From contig WRMR01000110.1 of NCBI GenBank assembly GCA_009776995.1, positions 1 through 11,500 of the forward strand: a stretch of DNA of 11,500 bases, given 5' to 3'. Every line of letters starts with the position of its first letter. Position 1 is the stretch's first letter. Below are positions 6,171 through 11,500 of this stretch, piece by piece. Position numbers and translations under genes: made by a program. The notes under the pieces were generated by a model, which saw nothing but the letters and a program-made list of their open reading frames with translations, did not search any database and was not told the origin of the DNA. This DNA is from Planctomycetaceae bacterium (GTDB lineage: Bacteria; Planctomycetota; Planctomycetia; Pirellulales; Thermoguttaceae).

Positions 6171-8108
6171 ATGCAAAACGAAACCGCAGAAAAGGCCAAC
6201 AACGCCGCCAAAGAAGCAAAGCGGAAGAAGCGGGCGCGGATCATCAACATCGTCATGTTCCCCTTTCTGACGATTCTGTTATGCGGCTGGGAAACAGTGT
6301 GCCTGAAAAACATCCCGCTCCTGGTTGCGTTCCTGGTTTTCTGGTGTGGGTTCCACTTGATCCAGTTTGGCATCGAAAAGCTGTGCAAAAAATGCTGGCG
6401 GATCGTTTGTGGATTGGTTGCAATGGTGTGTACGATGACGTACATGATACTGTTCATCTCCGTCATGAACCTTCTGCCGGTGACGGCCATTTCGGAAAAG
6501 ACGACTTACCTGACCGGGCCGCGAACGCCCGACGGGAAAATGCTCGACATCCCGGGCGCGATTACCCAACGCTTTTTGCCCGATTGCCTGCCGGAGGACA
6601 ACGGTTTTCGCAAGGTGGTGCGGACTTTCGGTTTCCCACAGGTCATGGCCGGCGTACCAGAAGAGCATCGCGAAAATGTTGCCCGACGGCTCTTTGCGGC
6701 ATTGAAACTCGACGACTCAGCCACTTGGGACGCGCCATCGCAAGTGAAATTCGAGTCGGTCAGTGACTTTTTCGAGGAGCATTTGCCCGAAGAAGCAAAT
6801 GAAGAGGCAACGAACGAAACCGATGAGGATACCGCTGACGCCCCGCCGGTTGACGCGGAAAAAGAACGGCGGCACCGTGTCTGGGAAGCGGTCAGGAATC
6901 TGTATCAATTGCCATGGCCGGAAGAGCATCGTGACTTGGGCGAACAATGGCTGGCCGAAAACAACGTAGCACTCGACCGGTTCGGTGACGCAGTGCGGCA
7001 TTCGGAATATTTCGTGCCATTTTTTCAAGATACACGCAGATATGCTTTCCTGGAATTGCTCGTCGAATCCTATGACGAATTTCACCGGGAAATGGTTCGC
7101 GGGTTACATCTGCGGATATTGCACTCGCTCGACCTCGGCGATTTCGACCGGGCAAAGCACGACCTGCTGACCATCGCGCGGCTCGGCGAAAAACGGATGC
7201 GGCACCCGCGCACGGTGAGGAATCTGTTTCTCGCCTCGGCCATCCGGGGAATCGCGATTGCGGCAACGCGCGACATGCTGGAATACGGCCATGCAAATCA
7301 TGAGCAGCTCAACACGCTTCAGGCCGAACTTGCTCCGTACCAGTCCGTGTTTTCGCAAACTGACATCGTGTTCCTCATGCGCATGGAAGGGATGCACATG
7401 CTTTATCACCTGGGTTCGGGGGATATTATCTCGGGACTCTCGACACGCGATCAACCGTGGTACGGTACTTACGCCACAAAAATCGTTTCCGGAAGTGTTC
7501 ATTATGTTGCCTGGACGCCTGTTTTCCGAAAGTTCAACGAGAAGATGAACGCACTGGAGGCAATCGCGGAAATGCCGCTTTCGCCGGAACAATTGACGCT
7601 GTTTGATACGGATAATCTGTTCAAAAAGGACAAATGGTTGTCCATTGACGGGAGCTTTGGCAGTTTCTTGAAATACATACTTGCCAAAGGTATTGTTGTT
7701 GCAATTCCCGATTTCATTGGCAGTATCATGACCGATATGGGCAAAGATTCAACTGTTATGAAACTTGCGACCGTGTACCGTCAGGCCTCCATGACCGGGT
7801 TGCTTGAAACTGCGTTTGCGCTGGCGCATTACGCGATCGACCATGACGGGTGCTATCCCGAAACGCTTGACGCATTGGTGACCGCCGGGTGGCTTGCCGC
7901 ACTGCCGGTTGATCCCTGCACGGACGGAGAATCGTTCCGCTACCGCTTGCGGGAGCTTGACGGCAGACCGGGCTACATCCTGTACGGCGTCGGCGTCAAC
8001 ATGCGCGACGATAACGGCGTCGAGTATAAAAAAATCGATCCCGAAACCGGCGAGGAACATCGTGGCGACGATGTGGTCATCGCAATGCCGGCAGACGAGC
8101 CGGAATGA
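6171..8108 (+). CDS. Large membrane protein with pseudopilin-like C-terminal module, function unknown
   Basis: The protein is 645 aa; the ATG is preceded by GAGAGGGA (6157-6164) as SD. After a Lys/Ala-rich cytoplasmic N-terminus (1-23), three hydrophobic helices lie at about 24-41, 47-67 and 77-100. A long soluble part follows, with an acidic, probably disordered stretch around 200-235 (PEEANEEATNETDED). The central region (about 240-450) is helical. From about residue 541, the segment LLETAFALAHYAIDHDGCYPETLDALV, then LPVDPCTDG and GYILYGVGVNMRDDNG, matches the C-terminal pattern seen in type II secretion major-pseudopilin-like domains and in many planctomycete hypothetical proteins (GxYPxxLxxL, PxDP, YSxGxxxxDDxG). 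No catalytic residues are recognised. It stands alone on the plus strand after a palindromic element. The role is unknown. Confidence 0.8.
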   Translation: MQNETAEKANNAAKEAKRKKRARIINIVMFPFLTILLCGWETVCLKNIPLLVAFLVFWCGFHLIQFGIEKLCKKCWRIVCGLVAMVCTMTYMILFISVMNLLPVTAISEKTTYLTGPRTPDGKMLDIPGAITQRFLPDCLPEDNGFRKVVRTFGFPQVMAGVPEEHRENVARRLFAALKLDDSATWDAPSQVKFESVSDFFEEHLPEEANEEATNETDEDTADAPPVDAEKERRHRVWEAVRNLYQLPWPEEHRDLGEQWLAENNVALDRFGDAVRHSEYFVPFFQDTRRYAFLELLVESYDEFHREMVRGLHLRILHSLDLGDFDRAKHDLLTIARLGEKRMRHPRTVRNLFLASAIRGIAIAATRDMLEYGHANHEQLNTLQAELAPYQSVFSQTDIVFLMRMEGMHMLYHLGSGDIISGLSTRDQPWYGTYATKIVSGSVHYVAWTPVFRKFNEKMNALEAIAEMPLSPEQLTLFDTDNLFKKDKWLSIDGSFGSFLKYILAKGIVVAIPDFIGSIMTDMGKDSTVMKLATVYRQASMTGLLETAFALAHYAIDHDGCYPETLDALVTAGWLAALPVDPCTDGESFRYRLRELDGRPGYILYGVGVNMRDDNGVEYKKIDPETGEEHRGDDVVIAMPADEPE

Positions 8109-8170
8109 AACGTAGCGAAATGACGGGATGAGGTAAGCCGTCCGCGCCGTGACCGTCACAAGAAACAACT

Positions 8171-8286
8171 GCCGGGAACGTCAGTGGCCGGTTTTCTCCG
8201 ATGCAAAGCTTCGAACCTGTCGCTTACGCTCCGGGCTGCTGTTGGATTGAATACCACCTGTTGATCCGGTCACTGACATTCCCGGC
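8171..8286. repeat. Pair of 21-bp inverted repeats bounding a 116-bp element
   Basis: The left arm (8171-8191, beginning GCCGGGAACG) and the right arm (8266-8286) are inverted copies matching at 19 of 21 positions, with a 74-bp interior. In plus-strand RNA the pairs would be 20 of 21, counting one G-U. It lies entirely between the stop at 8108 and the promoter at 8298. It could be a miniature transposable element or a long transcript-end stem for the 6171 gene. There is no U tract, and no target-site duplication was identified. Confidence 0.6.
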
Positions 8287-8297
8287 TGCTGTTTTCA

Positions 8298-8306
8298 TGC
8301 TATAAT
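8298..8306 (+). promoter_or_regulatory. Extended -10 promoter placing the transcript start at the ATG
   Basis: TGCTATAAT (8298-8306) is a perfect extended -10 (TGn plus TATAAT). With the usual 6-7 bp to the start point, transcription begins at or about 8313, the A of the glycosyltransferase ATG. No good -35 is seen at 17 bp, as is usual for extended -10 promoters. Confidence 0.6.
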
Positions 8307-8312
8307 CATCTC

Positions 8313-9470
8313 ATGCAACAAGTCACTGTCAACAATCCGACATTGGAGCAAATTCGGGCAGACTATCGTGTCCTCGATGGTTCCGGGTTCGCCATTCCCG
8401 AAGGTGTCCGGTTGATTTCGCACGAGCAATATGCAGACAACAACGAGGTGCCTGTCGAGTGGGTCGTGCCGAATGGGCTGGTGCGACTGTTTCGATGGCT
8501 TGGACCCGTTTCGACACTGATGTACGCGCTGCAACTGTTCCAGGCGGCGGATCGTAGCACGGTGATTCTTGTCAACGGCGGCAGTGGCGGCCTGTGGCTA
8601 ATGCTCGGATATCTCAACCGTCTCCCGTTTTTGCGACGCCGAACGCTGTTCCTCTGGGACGTTTTTGTCGAATATCTGCTCGGCACGGAAAAGCGGCTCA
8701 AATTTTTCCCGCTCATCAAGGTCAAAACCCATTGGAAGGAAGCCATCGCCCGACACGCATTGGCCGGTTACGACCTGATTGTCAAGTGGTCTCGCAAACA
8801 GGCGGCAGCACATGCCCGATACTATCGCCTGCCGGAAGAGAAGTTCATCTTTCTGCCCTACAAGTCGAATCATTCGAACAAGGCACGCCATTCGCAAGAT
8901 GCTTTGTGTAGCGTCTCGCTGGGACGTTTCGTTTTTGCAGGCGGCAACGGAAAACGTGACTACAAGTGTCTCGTCGATGCGGTGCGGGGAACCGACATTC
9001 CTGTTATCATCAGTGCCACCGACCCGGCAGTGCGAAAGTCAATCGAGTTTTTGCCGAATATCATTCTGATTGGCGCGCCGGAGCCTGCTTTTGCGCAATT
9101 GCAGTCGATCTGTACGTTGGCGGTGGTTCCGATGATTGATTCAGGATTGAAAGGCGGCGGTGAGGCCAACTTCTGCAATGCGATGTGGCACGGCAAGCCG
9201 GTCATTGCCTGTTGCAATATGGCTGCTGAAGATTACATCATCGACGGCACAACCGGATTTGTCGTGCCATCGGGTGATTCGGAACTGTTGCGTCAGCGAA
9301 TCCTGGAACTTTGGAACGATCCTGAACATGCAGAACAGATGGGCTGCAACGGTCATCGGCACGTCATGGAAAATTTTACGCACGATTTGTTCATCCGCCG
9401 ATTGTTGCGACTGGCCATGGTTCTTGGTCGTGTGGAGCACAAAACATCATGTGCAAAGTGCAAAAAATGA
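8313..9470 (+). CDS. GT-B fold glycosyltransferase (GT4-like)
   Basis: The protein is 385 aa. The ATG has no SD and sits seven bases after a TATAAT, so a leaderless mRNA is likely. The N-terminal half carries VILVNGGSGGLWLMLGYL (84-101) and a basic, amphipathic region (RLKFFPLIKVKTHWKEAI) suited to membrane contact. The C-terminal half has the donor-site pattern of retaining GT-B enzymes: RFVFAGGNGKRDYKCLVDAV (205-224), then KGGGEANFCNAMWHGKPVIA (280-299), the latter corresponding to the GxxExxxxEAMAxGxPVIA loop, and AAEDYIIDGTTGFVVPSGD (304-322). Cytoplasmic or membrane-associated transfer of a sugar from a nucleotide donor is expected; donor and acceptor cannot be read from sequence. The tail SCAKCKK is encoded by a 14-bp repeat also found in the next gene. 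It probably shares an operon with the mutase 27 bp downstream. Confidence 0.8.
   Translation: MQQVTVNNPTLEQIRADYRVLDGSGFAIPEGVRLISHEQYADNNEVPVEWVVPNGLVRLFRWLGPVSTLMYALQLFQAADRSTVILVNGGSGGLWLMLGYLNRLPFLRRRTLFLWDVFVEYLLGTEKRLKFFPLIKVKTHWKEAIARHALAGYDLIVKWSRKQAAAHARYYRLPEEKFIFLPYKSNHSNKARHSQDALCSVSLGRFVFAGGNGKRDYKCLVDAVRGTDIPVIISATDPAVRKSIEFLPNIILIGAPEPAFAQLQSICTLAVVPMIDSGLKGGGEANFCNAMWHGKPVIACCNMAAEDYIIDGTTGFVVPSGDSELLRQRILELWNDPEHAEQMGCNGHRHVMENFTHDLFIRRLLRLAMVLGRVEHKTSCAKCKK
9451..9464 (+). repeat. GTGCAAAGTGCAAA repeat, copy 1
   Basis: An identical 14-mer is at 9892-9905 inside the mutase gene. Here it encodes the last residues of the glycosyltransferase (CAKCK), just before its stop. The unit is the heptamer GCAAAGT. 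Confidence 0.7.
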
Positions 9471-9497
9471 AAAGCACTCTGCCATAGAGGAAATCTC

Positions 9498-10895
9498 ATG
9501 TCATCACTCATCATCAGTGTTTCGGGGCTTCGCGGGATTGTCGGCGAGTCGCTGACGCCGCAAGTTGCCATGAATTATGCGGCGGCGTATTCCGCTTTGG
9601 CCGGGCCGGGAGCGTTTGTCATCACGCGGGACGGGCGTGCCGGCGGCGTCATGCTGGCCGACGCGATTCATGCCGCGCTCAACGCGGCGGGACGTCCGAC
9701 CATCGACGCGGGAGTTGCCGCAACGCCGACGACGGGCGTATTGATCCGGCAACACCAGGCCGCAGGCGGGATACAGATTTCAGCCAGTCACAATCCGGCA
9801 CAGTATAACGGGATGAAACTGTTCAGCGACGAAGGCCGCGTCATCCCGCAAGCTCCCGGCGAAAAGGTGAAAGAACGTTATCAAGCGCAAAGTGCAAAGT
9901 GCAAAGCGCAAAGTGATACGCTGAACGCCGGCGTCTTGGACGCGACAAGCAATTCTGCGCTTTGCGCTTTGCGATCTGCGCTGGACGACACGATTTCGGC
10001 GCATCTGGCGGCGGTGTTGAAAACGGTCGATGTTGACGCCGTTCGTGCGAAAAAATATCGCGTGTTGCTTGACGCAAACCGTGGTGCTGGCGGCCTGTTG
10101 GGACGCAAGTTGCTCGAAGAACTCGGCTGTGACGTGACGATCCTTGGCGAAACGCCCGACGGGCAGTTCGAACATACGCCGGAACCGACGGAGGAAAATC
10201 TGCAACCGGTGTTTGAGAAAGTGCGTGATGCCGGGGCTGACATTGCTTTTTGCCAGGATCCGGACGCCGACCGTTTGGCCGTGATCGACGCTTCGGGGCG
10301 ATACCTCGGCGAGGAATACACCGTGGCGTTGTGCCTCGACCATGTTTTGCAAACCCGTGAGAAAGGGGCGGTGGTCATCAACTGTGCGTCGAGCCGCATG
10401 TCGCAGGATATTGCCGAAAAGTATGGTGTTGAGATTTTCCGTTCGGCGGTCGGTGAGGCCAATGTCGTTGACAGGATGAAGGTGAAAAACGCGGTGTTCG
10501 GCGGCGAAGGCAACGGCGGCCCGATTGACCCGCGAGTCGGCTATGTACGGGACAGTTTTGTCGGCATGGCTCAGTTGCTCGACGCGATGGCCGCGCGCGG
10601 GAAAACCATCGCCGAACTGGCCGCCGAACTGCCCGGTTACGCTATCGTGAAACGCAAAATCCCGCTTGCGCTGGACCGTGTCCCGGCGGCGATTGCGGCA
10701 CTCGAAACGCATTACGCCCATCTGCCGCGTGATCGTCAGGACGGTCTGCGCATCGACTGGCCGAACGCCTGGCTGCTCGTCCGGGCGTCGAACACCGAGC
10801 CGATTGTGCGTGCCATCGCCGAAGCGGAAACAGAATCCGCCGCCAATGCCCTGTGCGATGAAGCGGAAAGCGTGATCGCAAATACGGAGACGTAA
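9498..10895 (+). CDS. glmM: Phosphoglucosamine mutase / phosphomannomutase (alpha-D-phosphohexomutase)
   Basis: The protein is 465 aa; ATG with GAGG (9487-9490) upstream. All four phosphohexomutase sites are visible: the phosphoserine loop SASHNP with Ser97, the Mg-binding DPDADR (254-259), the sugar loop GGEGNGGP (335-342) and the phosphate-binding RASNTEP (429-435). It interconverts hexose 6- and 1-phosphates through a bisphosphate intermediate. As a GlmM it would supply glucosamine-1-phosphate for UDP-GlcNAc, peptidoglycan or LPS. The GEGNGG loop differs from the GExSGH of classical GlmM and resembles the archaeal/PVC-type enzymes, so phosphomannomutase activity is an alternative. Residues about 130-163 (AQSAKCKAQS...SALCALRSAL) are encoded by repeat DNA and look like an in-frame insertion between domain elements. 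It is probably cotranscribed with the glycosyltransferase. Confidence 0.85.
   Translation: MSSLIISVSGLRGIVGESLTPQVAMNYAAAYSALAGPGAFVITRDGRAGGVMLADAIHAALNAAGRPTIDAGVAATPTTGVLIRQHQAAGGIQISASHNPAQYNGMKLFSDEGRVIPQAPGEKVKERYQAQSAKCKAQSDTLNAGVLDATSNSALCALRSALDDTISAHLAAVLKTVDVDAVRAKKYRVLLDANRGAGGLLGRKLLEELGCDVTILGETPDGQFEHTPEPTEENLQPVFEKVRDAGADIAFCQDPDADRLAVIDASGRYLGEEYTVALCLDHVLQTREKGAVVINCASSRMSQDIAEKYGVEIFRSAVGEANVVDRMKVKNAVFGGEGNGGPIDPRVGYVRDSFVGMAQLLDAMAARGKTIAELAAELPGYAIVKRKIPLALDRVPAAIAALETHYAHLPRDRQDGLRIDWPNAWLLVRASNTEPIVRAIAEAETESAANALCDEAESVIANTET
9887..9972 (+). repeat. Heptamer tandem array and inverted repeat inside the mutase gene
   Basis: Four tandem heptamers GCAAAGT/GCAAAGC occupy 9887-9914. 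GCAAAGCGCAAAG (9901-9913) is perfectly inverted at 9960-9972 (CTTTGCGCTTTGC), with a 46-base spacer. The block keeps the reading frame and adds roughly 30 residues to the protein. It contains a 14-mer identical to the one at 9451-9464. Confidence 0.8.
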
Positions 10896-10924
10896 CCATA
10901 ACGTACCGTAATTCTATCAGAGCA

Positions 10925-10940
10925 GCAATCGTGAGATTGC
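10925..10940. terminator. Weak hairpin between convergent genes
   Basis: GCAATC-GTGA-GATTGC is a perfect 6-bp stem with a 4-base loop midway between the convergent stops at 10895 and 10957. There is no U tract on either strand, so intrinsic termination is doubtful. It is the only structure seen in this short gap. Confidence 0.25.
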
Positions 10941-10956
10941 AGATCCGAAGCGGAAA

Positions 10957-11496
10957 TCAGCCTGCTCCCCCGCCGGCCACGACAAAAACCAATACGCCGA
11001 CAATAACACCAATGATAATCAGTAGCCACATTCCCACCCAAATGTAATTGAGAATGGCCAGTGTTTTGGCAGTGCCTTCACCGAGGAATCTTGGGTCGCC
11101 TTTGATTTCGTCACGCACGCGCGTGGCAATGGGCAACGAAAAAAGTATCATAAACGGCAGGAAAAGGGCAACAATTGTCAAGGTTGTGGCACGCTCAAGG
11201 TCCGGGTGTTTGACCGGGCCTCTGCTGAAATCGAGCTTCTGCTTGCCTTTCTTCTTTTTCAGATTCCTGGCGTTGGGACGATTCCCAAATTCGTCAGGAA
11301 TGGCGGAAAAATCCCGGCGACTTGACCTGACGGCCAACGCAAAAAGTGAAATCGCGAAAAGCACGATAATAATGTTCCCCATCGTCCACGGGGCTTGCAA
11401 ATCCTGTCCTTCCGCGCCGGAACTCTGGGCAAAAGCGGCAGACTGTACAAAAAACATCACCGAAGTAATGATCAAACTGGAAAACACGAAACGCAA
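10957..11496 (-). CDS. Unknown membrane protein with signal peptide
   Basis: The visible frame gives 179 aa from a TTG at 11496. The frame continues open into the window edge, so the true start could lie a few codons upstream. Residues 1-23 form a signal peptide ending AFA, with cleavage expected before Q24. Hydrophobic helices lie at about 37-56, 104-124 and 149-174. Between the first two is a strongly basic loop (SSRRDF at 58-63, LKKKKGKQK at 79-87), which by the positive-inside rule should be cytoplasmic. The C-terminus ends in a glycine-rich tail (AGGGAG). No family or catalytic motif is recognised. It is convergent with the mutase and not part of that operon. Confidence 0.7.
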   Translation of the reverse strand: MRFVFSSLIITSVMFFVQSAAFAQSSGAEGQDLQAPWTMGNIIIVLFAISLFALAVRSSRRDFSAIPDEFGNRPNARNLKKKKGKQKLDFSRGPVKHPDLERATTLTIVALFLPFMILFSLPIATRVRDEIKGDPRFLGEGTAKTLAILNYIWVGMWLLIIIGVIVGVLVFVVAGGGAG

Positions 11497-11500
11497 ATAT

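Noticed and set aside
9887..9914. Tandem heptamers considered as a CRISPR-like array
   Set aside because: Units are 7 bp with no spacers and lie inside a coding sequence; there is no cas gene in the window.
9780..10721. Long antisense ORF (313 codons) opposite the mutase gene
   Set aside because: It lies wholly inside a well-supported phosphohexomutase gene with all motifs. It has no SD or recognisable domain and a His/Arg-rich composition typical of a codon-bias shadow.

Overview
The window reads like a stretch of a Planctomycetes-type (PVC group) chromosome with moderate-to-high GC coding regions. This rests on the style of the proteins: a signal-bearing DUF362 protein, a YhaO/SbcD-like phosphoesterase of the 'YWALGG' type, a large membrane protein with a pseudopilin-like C-terminal module, a phosphohexomutase with a GEGNGG sugar loop, and palindromic 'TTTCTCGC...GCGAGAAA' intergenic elements. 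No rRNA or taxonomic marker is present, so the assignment is inference.

Left part (1-2540) is accessory, AT-richer and IS-scarred. It holds the 5' end of an unrecognised minus-strand gene with a very strong Shine-Dalgarno (SD). Next come two consecutive minus-strand genes of unknown function: a membrane-anchored 283-aa protein and a 122-aa protein with a faint acyl-carrier-like motif, followed by a possible terminator. Beside them lie two dead transposase genes: a 3' fragment of an IS66-type transposase and a frameshifted, internally deleted IS5-type transposase. A possible promoter for the two unknown genes straddles the IS66 breakpoint.

Middle part (2551-6170). A minus-strand DUF362 protein is followed by a 635-bp intergenic region holding a strong hairpin, a possible promoter and a palindromic element. 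Then comes a TTG-started Mre11/SbcD-family protein that has lost most metal-binding motifs. After it are a well-formed promoter, tRNA-Ser(GGA) and a 29-aa, GTG-started, extremely basic protein that looks like the bacterial bS22/COX24 (mS38-like) ribosomal protein. A second copy of the palindromic element follows.

Right part (6171-11500). A 645-aa three-helix membrane protein with a pseudopilin-like C-terminal module is followed by an intergenic pair of 21-bp inverted repeats. Next is a GT-B glycosyltransferase whose extended -10 promoter sits so close to its ATG that the mRNA is predicted to be leaderless. A phosphoglucosamine/phosphomannomutase follows 27 bp later and is probably cotranscribed. 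The two together suggest sugar activation and transfer for cell-envelope or surface polysaccharide. The mutase gene carries an in-frame block of 7-bp tandem repeats and inverted repeats, and a 14-bp match to it forms the tail of the glycosyltransferase gene. A convergent membrane protein of unknown function ends the window. No CRISPR array, phage module or complete new multi-gene system is visible. The best leads are the degenerate Mre11-like protein, the tiny ribosomal-type gene, the repeat elements (one expanding a protein in frame) and the two-gene AT-rich cassette.
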